A DNA stretch of 64,000 nucleotides from Streptomyces tirandamycinicus (lineage in GTDB: Bacteria > Actinomycetota > Actinomycetes > Streptomycetales > Streptomycetaceae): contig NZ_CP029188.1 in the NCBI RefSeq assembly GCF_003097515.1, positions 4,971,001 to 5,035,000 of the forward strand, given 5' to 3'. The notes beneath the pieces are model-generated. The model was not told where the DNA came from. It ran no database searches and saw only the letters and a program-made list of their open reading frames with translations. This document shows, piece after piece, positions 10,111 to 17,623 of this stretch (position 1 is its first letter; each line of letters starts with the position of its first letter). Position numbers and translations under genes: made by a program.

Positions 10111-10695
10111 ATGACCCGCGTGATCGCCGGCGCGGCCGGCGGACGCCGCCTGGCCGTACCGCCGGGCAACGGCACCCGCCCCACCTCCGACCGGGCCCGC
10201 GAGGGCCTGTTCTCCACCTGGGAGTCGCTGCTCGGCTCCCTCGCGGGACTGCGCGTCGCCGATCTCTACGCGGGCTCGGGTGCCGTCGGCCTGGAGGCGC
10301 TGTCCCGGGGCGCGTCCCACGCCCTGCTCGTCGAGGCCGACACCCGCGCCGCCCGCACGGTCAGGGAGAACGCCAGGACCCTGGCGCTGCCCGGTGCCGA
10401 GGTCCGGGCCGGCCGGGCCGAGCAGATCGTCCAGGGCCCGCCACCGGCCGAGCCGTACGACGTGGTGTTCCTCGACCCGCCGTACGCGGTCACGGACGAC
10501 GATCTTCGCGAGATTCTCCTCACACTCCGCTCGGGGGGCTGGCTCGCGGAGGACGCCCTCGTCACCGTGGAGCGCAGCACCAGGGGCGGAGAGTTCGCCT
10601 GGCCGGACGGGATCGAGCCGTTGCGGGCCCGTCGCTACGGCGAGGGGACGCTTTGGTACGGTCGCGCCGCCGCTGCGTGCGAAGACGCACCATGA
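10111..10695 (+). CDS. rsmD: 16S rRNA (guanine(966)-N(2))-methyltransferase
   Basis: A 194-residue SAM-dependent methyltransferase that modifies G966 of 16S rRNA. The start MTRVIAGAAGGRRLAVPPG with GTRPTSDRAREGLFS is typical of RsmD. Motif I is VADLYAGSGAVGLEALSRG and the catalytic motif is FLDPPYAV. The stop codon overlaps an in-frame ATG of the coaD reading frame. The rsmD-coaD order is widely conserved. Confidence 0.94.
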   Translation: MTRVIAGAAGGRRLAVPPGNGTRPTSDRAREGLFSTWESLLGSLAGLRVADLYAGSGAVGLEALSRGASHALLVEADTRAARTVRENARTLALPGAEVRAGRAEQIVQGPPPAEPYDVVFLDPPYAVTDDDLREILLTLRSGGWLAEDALVTVERSTRGGEFAWPDGIEPLRARRYGEGTLWYGRAAAACEDAP

Positions 10696-10721
10696 CCGGA
10701 CCGGAGAGCGAGGGACTTCAG

Positions 10722-11201
10722 TTGCGCCGCGCCGTCTGTCCGGGGTCGTTCGACCCCATCACCAATGGACACCTCGACATCATCGCCCGAGCCTCCAAGC
10801 TGTACGACGTGGTGCACGTGGTGGTGATGATCAACCAGTCCAAGCAGGGGCTCTTCACCGTCGACGAGCGGATCGGGCTGATCCGCGAGGTCACCGCCGA
10901 GTACGGCAACGTCGAGGTCGAGGCGTACCACGGCCTCCTCGTCGACTACTGCAAGGAGCGGGACATCCCCGCCATCGTCAAGGGCCTGCGGGCGGTCAGC
11001 GACTTCGACTACGAGCTCCAGATGGCCCAGATGAACAACGGCCTGTCGGGTGTCGAGACGCTCTTCGTGCCGACCAGCCCGACCTACAGCTTCCTGTCGT
11101 CCTCGCTGGTCAAGGAAGTCGCGGCGTGGGGCGGGGACGTCTCCCACCTGGTGCCGCCGGCCGTCCTCGCGGCGCTGACCGAACGGCTCCCCGGGAAGTG
11201 A
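10722..11201 (+). CDS. coaD: Phosphopantetheine adenylyltransferase
   Basis: This nucleotidyltransferase makes dephospho-CoA from 4'-phosphopantetheine and ATP, the penultimate step of coenzyme A synthesis. Motifs are CPGSFDPITNGHLDII at the N-terminus, IVKGLRAVSDFDYE, and SFLSSSLVKEVA near the C-terminus. The TTG at 10722 is preferred: GAGGG lies eight bases upstream, and the product is 159 residues, the usual CoaD length. An ATG at 10692 overlapping the rsmD stop would add ten non-conserved residues and has no ribosome binding site. Confidence 0.94.
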   Translation: MRRAVCPGSFDPITNGHLDIIARASKLYDVVHVVVMINQSKQGLFTVDERIGLIREVTAEYGNVEVEAYHGLLVDYCKERDIPAIVKGLRAVSDFDYELQMAQMNNGLSGVETLFVPTSPTYSFLSSSLVKEVAAWGGDVSHLVPPAVLAALTERLPGK

Positions 11202-11343
11202 CGCGGGAGGCGGCGCGGATACCGCTTCCCCACCTTCCTCTGACGTTCCGTCACCCGGTGTCGGACCGGTACCGGCTGGCCGTACAGTCGTTGCGTCCGG
11301 CTCCAAAACGGCTGTAGTGACTGTAGAGAGTGGCGAGCACACG

Positions 11344-12441
11344 GTGGACGTGCAGAAGAAGCTCGACGACATCGTCGAGGCGGTCGGGAACGCCCGGTCC
11401 ATGCCCATGTCGGCCTCCTGCGTGGTCAACCGCGCCGAACTGCTCGCGATGCTCGAAGAGGTCCGGCAGGCGCTGCCCGGCTCGCTCGCCCAGGCCCGGG
11501 AGCTGATCGGCGACCGCGAGCAGATGGTCGAGCAGGCCCGCCAGGAAGCCGAGCGGATCATCCAGGCCGCCCACTCCGAGCGCGGCACCCTGCTCTCCGG
11601 CACCCAGATCGCCCGGCAGTCCCAGGAGGAGGCCGACCGGATCCTCGCCGAAGCCCGCCGGGAGGCCGAGGAGATCCGCGCCGAGGCCGACGACTACGTC
11701 GACTCCAAACTCGCCAACTTCGAGGTCGTCCTCAACAAGACCATCGGTTCCGTCGACCGGGGCCGTGAGAAGCTGCTCGGCCGCGGCCCCGGGGCGGCCG
11801 GCCAGGGCTACCCCGACCCGGCCGACGACGACGCCCCCGAGTACAGCGCGGACCCGCAGACCCTGATCCAGCGCGCGGACGACTACGTGGACGCCAAGCT
11901 CGGCGCCTTCGAGGCGGTGCTCGCCAAGACGCTGGAGGCCGTCGGGCGGGGCAGGCAGAAACTGCACGGCCGGATCGCGACGGACGAGCTCGGCGCGCAC
12001 ATGGCCGCACAGGACTCCGCCGGAGGCGTGGGGCACACCAGCGACGCCGACTACCTCGCCGGTCTCGCGGAGCTGGCCGACCCGGAGCCGCAAGCCCGGC
12101 AGCAGGCGCAGCCGCCCCGGATCCCGGCGCAGGCCGAGCCGTACCCCTACCAGCCCGCTGCCGCCCAGGCCCAGCCCCAGCCCCAGGCCCCGGTCCAGGA
12201 CGTGTACGCGTACCCGCAGGACCCCTACGCCGCGGGCTACGGGCAGCAGCAGGGCTACGACCAGGGGTACGCCCAGAGCTACGGCCAGGGGTACGGCCAG
12301 GACGCGTACGCCGCAGGCTACGGGGCCCAGCAGCACACCGATCAGGCCCCTGCCCAGCCGGCCTCGCTGGACGAGACGAGCTTCTTCGACACCAGCATGA
12401 TCGACATGGAGCAGCTGCGGCGCTACGAGCAGGGGCGCTGA
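11344..12441 (+). CDS. Coiled-coil protein with duplicated module and low-complexity tail
   Basis: A 365-residue protein found in Streptomyces between coaD and yceD; I know no proven function. The N-terminal 110 residues form a long Ala/Glu/Arg coiled coil similar to ATP synthase b-subunit or DivIVA-like cell-division proteins. A module of about 32 residues, beginning DDYVDSKLANFE near residue 116, is repeated near residue 179 as DDYVDAKLGAFE. From about 240 on the sequence is disordered and rich in Gln, Tyr, Gly, Ala and Pro, with repeated GYGQ-like units. The GTG at 11344 gives a start VDVQKKLDDIV; a GTG at 11317 is also in frame. Confidence 0.85.
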   Translation: MDVQKKLDDIVEAVGNARSMPMSASCVVNRAELLAMLEEVRQALPGSLAQARELIGDREQMVEQARQEAERIIQAAHSERGTLLSGTQIARQSQEEADRILAEARREAEEIRAEADDYVDSKLANFEVVLNKTIGSVDRGREKLLGRGPGAAGQGYPDPADDDAPEYSADPQTLIQRADDYVDAKLGAFEAVLAKTLEAVGRGRQKLHGRIATDELGAHMAAQDSAGGVGHTSDADYLAGLAELADPEPQARQQAQPPRIPAQAEPYPYQPAAAQAQPQPQAPVQDVYAYPQDPYAAGYGQQQGYDQGYAQSYGQGYGQDAYAAGYGAQQHTDQAPAQPASLDETSFFDTSMIDMEQLRRYEQGR

Positions 12442-12568
12442 TCCGGTACGGACCGGATTGGGCCTGGAGCGAACGGTCCAGTATCCTGGCTCTTCGGTCG
12501 CGAGAGCGTGGATTCACGCTGCGCTGGAATCGCGGCCTCCCACATGCGATCCGAAAGCAGGAAGAGCC

Positions 12569-13225
12569 CTGAACGCCCGCCTCGACCACCGCAACCCCCT
12601 CGTGTTCGACACGCACGAGCTGGGCCGGCGTCCCGGTGCGCTCCAGCGGCTCTCCCGTTCCGTGCCGGCGCCCGCCGCGCCCGCGGTCCTCGGTATCGAG
12701 GGGGTCATCGGCGTGCCCGAGGGCGCGCCCGTGGAGCTGGAGCTCCGCCTCGAGTCCGTCATGGAAGGGGTGCTCGTCACGGGCACCGCAAGTGCCGCGG
12801 CCGAGGGGGAGTGCGTAAGGTGTCTGGAGCCGCTGCGCCACGAGGTCGTGGCGGACTTCCAGGAGATGTTCTCGTACCCCGACGCCGACGACCGGGGCCG
12901 TGCCAAGGAGCCGGCGCCCGGCGACGACGCCGAGGACGAGGGCGTGACCTTCCTCGAGGACGGACTGTTCGACCTCGAGCCCGTGCTGCGTGACGCGGTG
13001 GTGCTCGCACTGCCGATGCAGCCGGTGTGCCGGGAGGACTGTGCAGGGCTGTGCTCCGACTGCGGGGCCGACCTGAACGCCGATCCGGACCACCACCACG
13101 ACGCCGTCGACATCCGTTGGGCGGCACTGCAGGGACTCGCCGATTCACTCGGAACCGGTGAGAAGGACAAGAAGAGCGGCGACGCGCCTCGATCAGCACG
13201 CGTCGACGAGAAGCAGGAGAAGTAG
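12569..13225 (+). CDS. yceD: YceD/DUF177 family zinc-ribbon protein
   Basis: A protein of about 218 residues of the YceD (DUF177) family, almost always encoded just before rpmF and linked to large-subunit rRNA accumulation. The conserved start NARLDHRNPLVFDTHELG follows a CTG at 12569. Cysteines in CVRCLEPL and in the cluster CREDCAGLCSDCGADLN suggest metal binding. No ATG, GTG or TTG gives this start. The only upstream in-frame start is a TTG at 12458, and the codons in between have clearly lower third-position GC than the gene. The exact start is therefore uncertain. rpmF begins two bases after the stop. Confidence 0.85.
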   Translation: MNARLDHRNPLVFDTHELGRRPGALQRLSRSVPAPAAPAVLGIEGVIGVPEGAPVELELRLESVMEGVLVTGTASAAAEGECVRCLEPLRHEVVADFQEMFSYPDADDRGRAKEPAPGDDAEDEGVTFLEDGLFDLEPVLRDAVVLALPMQPVCREDCAGLCSDCGADLNADPDHHHDAVDIRWAALQGLADSLGTGEKDKKSGDAPRSARVDEKQEK

Positions 13226-13227
13226 CC

Positions 13228-13401
13228 GTGGCTGTTCCGAAGCGGAAGATGTCGCGCAGCAACACGCGCCACCGCCGGTCGCAGTGGAAGGCTGCGGTCC
13301 CCACCCTGGTTTCGTGTGAGCGCTGCCAGGAGCCGAAGCAGCAGCACATCGCGTGCCCGAGCTGCGGTACCTACAACAAGCGCCAGGTCCTCGAGGTCTG
13401 A
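13228..13401 (+). CDS. rpmF: 50S ribosomal protein L32 (zinc-binding form)
   Basis: A 57-residue L32: MAVPKRKMSRSNTRHRRSQW at the start and two cysteine pairs, C30/C33 and C43/C46, which bind zinc. The GTG at 13228 follows the yceD stop by two bases and has AGGAGAAG upstream, inside the end of yceD. It is part of the yceD-rpmF-rnc transcription unit. Confidence 0.97.
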   Translation: MAVPKRKMSRSNTRHRRSQWKAAVPTLVSCERCQEPKQQHIACPSCGTYNKRQVLEV

Positions 13402-13420
13402 GCGGCTGGTGAGAGGCACG

Positions 13421-14290
13421 ATGTCCGACAGCATCAGTTCGGCCTCGTCCCACACGCTTCTGGAAGGGCGGCTCGGGTATCGACTCGAGTCCGCCCTTCT
13501 GGTCCGTGCGCTGACCCATCGCTCGTACGCGTACGAGAACGGCGGTCTGCCCACCAACGAGCGGCTGGAGTTCCTCGGGGACTCCGTGCTCGGCCTGGTG
13601 GTCACGGACACGCTGTACCGGAGCCACCCCGATCTGCCCGAGGGCCAGCTGGCCAAACTGCGGGCCGCGGTGGTCAATTCGCGTGCGCTGGCGGAGGTCG
13701 GCCGGAGTCTCGATCTCGGGTCCTTCATCCGCCTCGGCCGGGGTGAAGAGGGCACGGGCGGGCGGGACAAGGCGTCCATCCTCGCCGACACCCTGGAAGC
13801 GGTGATCGGCGCGGTCTATCTCGACCAGGGCCTCGACGCGGCGTCCGAGCTGGTGCACCGGCTCTTCGACCCGCTGATCGAGAAGTCCTCGAACCTCGGC
13901 GCCGGCCTGGACTGGAAGACCAGCCTCCAGGAGCTGACGGCCGCCGAGGCGCTCGGAGTGCCCGAGTACCTGGTCTCCGAGACGGGTCCGGACCACGAGA
14001 AGACCTTCACTGCTGCCGCCCGCGTCGGTGGTGTCTCGTACGGCACCGGCACCGGCCGCAGCAAGAAGGAAGCGGAGCAGCAGGCCGCGGAGTCCGCGTG
14101 GCGGGCGATCCGCGCCGCGGCGGACGAGCGTGCGGCGGTGGCGAAGGCCGCCGAAGCCGCCGGGACCGCCGGGGCGACAGCAGCCCCCGGGACCGCGGAG
14201 GCGGCCGGGGCCGCCGAGGCGGAAGAAGCCCCCGCGACCGCGGAGGCCGAAGGGGCCGCCGACACCCCTTCGTCCCGCGCCACCGCCTGA
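13421..14290 (+). CDS. rnc: Ribonuclease III
   Basis: A 289-residue double-strand-specific endoribonuclease for rRNA processing and mRNA decay. In Streptomyces the gene (absB) is also needed for normal antibiotic production. The catalytic domain carries the signature NERLEFLGDSVL at residues 46-57 and DTLEAVIGAVYLDQG further on. The C-terminal dsRNA-binding domain spans about 165-235. An Ala/Glu/Thr-rich tail of about 50 residues follows and is probably disordered. The ATG at 13421 is chosen; an in-frame GTG at 13409 would add four residues. Confidence 0.95.
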   Translation: MSDSISSASSHTLLEGRLGYRLESALLVRALTHRSYAYENGGLPTNERLEFLGDSVLGLVVTDTLYRSHPDLPEGQLAKLRAAVVNSRALAEVGRSLDLGSFIRLGRGEEGTGGRDKASILADTLEAVIGAVYLDQGLDAASELVHRLFDPLIEKSSNLGAGLDWKTSLQELTAAEALGVPEYLVSETGPDHEKTFTAAARVGGVSYGTGTGRSKKEAEQQAAESAWRAIRAAADERAAVAKAAEAAGTAGATAAPGTAEAAGAAEAEEAPATAEAEGAADTPSSRATA

Positions 14291-14303
14291 CGCTCTGCTT
14301 CCG

Positions 14304-14332
14304 AACCCCGCCGCGGCCCGCGCGGCGGGGTT
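14304..14332 (+). terminator. Terminator after rnc
   Basis: A perfect 12-bp stem (14304-14315 with 14321-14332) with a five-base loop lies 13 bases after the rnc stop and ends in TT. It separates the yceD-rpmF-rnc unit from mutM. Confidence 0.75.
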
Positions 14333-14507
14333 CTCCTCTGCCCGCAGGCATTCGCCTCCCACCCGCGTCCCTCCCCGCCCGGGGGCGGCGACGGCGGAGG
14401 CCCGCCGCTCCGTGCGGCGGCGTCCGGCGCACCGGCCCGCGGCCCGTGCGAAGGCGGCGCGGAGGTACGCTGCGGGCGTCGAGTAGGTCGAGATCCGGAG
14501 GAGATAC

Positions 14508-15389
14508 GTGCCCGAGCTGCCCGAGGTGGAAGTCGTGCGGCGGGGACTCGAGCGGTGGGTCTCCGGGCGGACCGTGGGCGGCGTGGAGGTCCTGCACCCG
14601 CGGGCCGTGCGCCGGCACCTCGGCGGTGGCGGCGACTTCGCGGCCAGGCTCCTCGGCCGGCGGATCGGGACCGCCCGGCGGCGCGGGAAGTACCTCTGGC
14701 TGCCGCTGGAGGACGGCGGCAGCGCCGTCCTGGGACACCTCGGGATGAGTGGGCAACTGCTCGTCCAGCCGGAGACCGCGGTGGACGAGAAGCACCTGAG
14801 GATCCGGATCCGTTTCGAGGACGGCCTCGGCACCGAACTCCGCTTCGTCGACCAGCGCACCTTCGGCGGGCTGTCGCTCCACGACACGACCCCGGACGGG
14901 CTCCCGGACGCGATCGCCCATATCGCCCGGGACCCCCTCGACCCCGAGTTCGACGACGCCGCCTTCCACATGGCGCTCCGGCTGCGCCGGACCACGATCA
15001 AGCGCGCCCTGCTGGACCAGTCCCTGATCAGCGGTGTCGGCAACATCTACGCCGACGAGGCCCTGTGGCGGGCCGGGCTCCACTACGACCGGCCCACGGC
15101 GGGCCTCACCCGCCCCCGCTCCGCCGAACTCCTCGGCCATGTACGGGACGTGATGAACGCCGCCCTCGCCGTCGGCGGTACCAGCTTCGACAGTCTCTAC
15201 GTCAACGTGAACGGCGAGTCGGGCTACTTCGACCGGTCGCTCGACGCGTACGGACGCGAGGACGAGCCATGCCGCCGCTGCGGTACGGCGATACGCCGGC
15301 GCCCCTGGATGAACCGCTCCAGCTACTTCTGCCCGCGCTGCCAGCGCCCGCCCCGGCCGCCCCGCTCACTGCCGCGCGTCACGTCGTAG
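14508..15389 (+). CDS. mutM: Formamidopyrimidine-DNA glycosylase
   Basis: A 293-residue DNA glycosylase/AP lyase that removes 8-oxoguanine and ring-opened purines. The start PELPEVEVVRRGLERW supplies the catalytic N-terminal proline and the adjacent glutamate after methionine removal. LGHLGMSGQLL and ISGVGNIYADEALW are family motifs. The C-terminal zinc finger has CRRCG and CPRCQ separated by about 16 residues. The GTG at 14508 has GGAGGAG upstream. Length is slightly above the usual 270-290. Confidence 0.95.
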   Translation: MPELPEVEVVRRGLERWVSGRTVGGVEVLHPRAVRRHLGGGGDFAARLLGRRIGTARRRGKYLWLPLEDGGSAVLGHLGMSGQLLVQPETAVDEKHLRIRIRFEDGLGTELRFVDQRTFGGLSLHDTTPDGLPDAIAHIARDPLDPEFDDAAFHMALRLRRTTIKRALLDQSLISGVGNIYADEALWRAGLHYDRPTAGLTRPRSAELLGHVRDVMNAALAVGGTSFDSLYVNVNGESGYFDRSLDAYGREDEPCRRCGTAIRRRPWMNRSSYFCPRCQRPPRPPRSLPRVTS

Positions 15390-15459
15390 CGTCCCCTGCA
15401 CTGACGACCGCCTCCGGGACGGCCCGGGGGCGAAACCAGGTCTCCGACCTGCGGTTGTC

Positions 15460-16359
15460 TCAGAAGCCGAAGTCCTGCGTCCACCATGGGCCGCCCTGGG
15501 CGAAGGAGACCCCCACACCCAGCGTCCGGTACTCGCAGTTGAGGATGTTCGCCCGGTGGCCGTCGCTGTTCATCCAGGCGTTCATGACGGTCCGGGCGTC
15601 GGCCTGGCCACGGGCGATGTTCTCGGCCCCGAGCCCGCCGACGCCTGCCTGCGCGGCACGGTCCCAGGGGCTGTCGCCCTCCGGGTCGGTGTGATCGAAG
15701 AAGCCCCGCGCGGCCATGTCGGAGCTGAACCTGCCGGCGAGGCGGGCCAGTGAGGGATCCGGGTGCACCGGGGCGCAGCCCACCTTGGCGCGTTCCTTGT
15801 TGACCAGGGCCAGCACCTCGGCCTCCGCCGCGGTCTCGCCGGACGGCGCCGTGGGCCGGGGCTTGGCCGGCGCGGGGGCGGCCCGGCGCTCCGGGGCGCT
15901 GCCCTTGCGCTCCGCCGTGTCGTTCCCGGCAGTCCCGGCAGTCCCCGAGCCGTCGGCCGCGGCCGTGGGCTTCGACTGCTTCGACTGCTTGGACTCGGCA
16001 GCCTTCTTCGCGGGTGCGTCCTTCTTCGGCGTCTCCTTCGCCGGCGGCTTCGGCGCGGCCGCCGACGGGGAGCCGTTCTCCGAGGTCGAGGACATGCCCT
16101 TCGACGGGCTGGGGGCCGTCTCCGCCGTGGTGCGCCCGGACGGGGACGAGGAGGGTCCGCCCTGGGCCTCGTGGTCGCCGGAGGCCACCTCGCGCACCTG
16201 CTGGGCGGCGGTCTTACCGTCTCCCGAGGTGAACACGTCGCCGCCCGGCAGCAGCCCGGCCGCGACGGCGACGGCGCCCACCGCGGCGGCGGCGGCGATC
16301 CCGAGCAGTCCGGTGCGTACGGGCCCGGGAACCCGCTTCTTCCGGCGGTGGCGTCCCAT
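15460..16359 (-). CDS. Secreted or anchored CAP-domain (SCP/PR-1) protein
   Basis: A 299-residue protein. A basic start (MGRHRRKKR) and one hydrophobic segment at about residues 15-38 make a signal anchor or signal peptide. Residues 40-175 are a low-complexity linker rich in Ala, Pro, Ser and Lys. The C-terminal 120 residues are a bacterial CAP domain: LALVNKERAKVGC, a histidine in FFDHTDPEGDSPWDRA, GAENIARGQ, WMNSDGHRANILN and the closing GPWWTQDFGF. Substrates of bacterial CAP proteins are mostly unknown. It converges on mutM and diverges from acyP. Confidence 0.88.
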   Translation of the reverse strand: MGRHRRKKRVPGPVRTGLLGIAAAAAVGAVAVAAGLLPGGDVFTSGDGKTAAQQVREVASGDHEAQGGPSSSPSGRTTAETAPSPSKGMSSTSENGSPSAAAPKPPAKETPKKDAPAKKAAESKQSKQSKPTAAADGSGTAGTAGNDTAERKGSAPERRAAPAPAKPRPTAPSGETAAEAEVLALVNKERAKVGCAPVHPDPSLARLAGRFSSDMAARGFFDHTDPEGDSPWDRAAQAGVGGLGAENIARGQADARTVMNAWMNSDGHRANILNCEYRTLGVGVSFAQGGPWWTQDFGF

Positions 16360-16512
16360 CCGCTCGCCCTTCCGGTCTCGACTTCAGCTGAATCAGTGGA
16401 AGGACTCGCCCGAACGGGCGAGTCCGTTTGCGTCGCGACTGTACGCGATGTCGGGAGTGGGCGATGTGACCCGACGGGCATTGCCCGGTGCGCGTCCGTG
16501 TAGGTTTCGCGC

Positions 16513-16794
16513 ATGCACGAGCACGCACGGATGACCGCATGGGTACGCGGCCGCGTACAGGGAGTGGGTTTCCGCTGGTTCACCAGGGAGAACGCCCTGG
16601 AGATCGGTGGCCTTCGCGGGTTCGCGCTCAACCTCGAAGACGGCAGGGTGCAGATCGTGGCGGAGGGTCCGCGTGAGAATTGCCACCGTCTTCTGGAGTG
16701 GCTGCGGTCGTCCGACACGCCCGGTGCCGTTGCCGGCGTGACCGAGATCTGGGGCCGTCCGCGCGGTGGCTACGACGGATTCGCGATCCGCTGA
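16513..16794 (+). CDS. acyP: Acylphosphatase
   Basis: A 93-residue acylphosphatase that hydrolyses carboxyl-phosphate bonds. The substrate-binding loop GRVQGVGFRWF contains the catalytic arginine, and GFALNLEDGRVQI carries the catalytic asparagine. Length and both motifs are complete. It is followed by a long gene-free stretch before a small coiled-coil gene and smc. Confidence 0.94.
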   Translation: MHEHARMTAWVRGRVQGVGFRWFTRENALEIGGLRGFALNLEDGRVQIVAEGPRENCHRLLEWLRSSDTPGAVAGVTEIWGRPRGGYDGFAIR

Positions 16795-17177
16795 TCGGAA
16801 CGGCGGCACGCGGGCACGCGATGTGTTCATCCGACTGCCCACAGCATGCATGTTCGAAAGAAACGTGCTGGTGGTTGCCAACAACGGTGCCGCCGTGCCA
16901 GGCTGCGCCAGTAACGATGATCTCCGAACCCCCCGGGGTCCGCGGGAGAGCCGCCGCCGTGGGTGCCCCGGCCGCGGACCCGCGGCCTGTCACCGATACG
17001 GGGTGTGATCGTGTTGACCGTCAAACTTTTTGGTGAGACGCTGGAAGCCCCGCGCACCCTGGCTGTTCGGTGGCAGGAATCGCAGTGAACACAAGCGCTG
17101 CCGAGCACCGCGGGTGCGGAAATCCCTCACGACCCACACCGCATCGGTCGGTCACTCAGTGTGGAGGACCATCCATC
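16795..17177 (+). other. Gene-free interval before the small coiled-coil gene
   Basis: These 383 bases show no convincing gene. The DNA is less GC-rich than its surroundings. A TTGACC hexamer at about 17013 followed by an AT-rich spacer could be the -35 part of a promoter for the gene at 17178, but I see no clear -10 hexamer. Confidence 0.4.
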
Positions 17178-17396
17178 ATGGCAAAGGCGCTTCTCGGTTA
17201 CGTCGGCGGTTCCGACCCGCGACTCCTCGCCGAGATGCGACGGCTTCAGCAGCGCGTCCAGGACCTGGAGTCCGAGCTCGTACGGATCCAGTCCGAGAAC
17301 GACGCGCTGAGCGCTGCCGCCGCACGGCACCATGGCGAGTCGTTGCTCGAAGGCATCGACATCGACGTACCCAAGGGCGAGCCGGCGCTCACCTGA
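17178..17396 (+). CDS. Small coiled-coil protein of unknown function
   Basis: A 72-residue protein starting MAKALLGYVGGSDPRL at an ATG with GGAGG about ten bases upstream. Residues 15-45 have a heptad pattern of leucine, isoleucine and valine (LLAEMRRLQQRVQDLESEL and following) that predicts a leucine-zipper-like coiled coil, followed by a short acidic tail. There is no signal peptide or membrane segment. I do not recognise a named family. It lies upstream of smc in the same direction, about 230 bases away, so a link to chromosome organisation is possible but untested. Confidence 0.75.
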   Translation: MAKALLGYVGGSDPRLLAEMRRLQQRVQDLESELVRIQSENDALSAAAARHHGESLLEGIDIDVPKGEPALT

Positions 17397-17623
17397 TCCT
17401 CGATCCCGTGGGGATCCGGTGAGAAACTCTCTCGCACGGCAGGCATGTATGCAAGGGACGCTTCGGCGTCCCTTCTTCTTGTCTCCCCCTCCGTGGTGCA
17501 CTGCTTACCGTCTGATGTGCCCTGCATATTCAGCGATGAAACCGTGGCGTGTGCACCTCGCGGCGGGCCGGTGAAACTGCGCCGACCGCGATCTCCGGGC
17601 ACCGGGAGGTAGAGTCCGGCGGC

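Noticed and set aside
7471..10320. A 949-codon open frame on the minus strand across recG and rsmD
   Set aside because: It lies antisense to well-conserved recG and rsmD, is rich in Arg, Gly, His and Asp as shadows of GC-rich genes are, and has no domain.
10692..10721. ATG at 10692 as the start of coaD
   Set aside because: It has no ribosome binding site and adds ten non-family residues; the TTG at 10722 has GAGGG at good distance and gives the usual length. It cannot be excluded entirely.
16840..16880. LexA/SOS box near ATGTTCGAAAGAAACG
   Set aside because: Only one half of the actinobacterial TCGAAC-N4-GTTCGA pattern is present.
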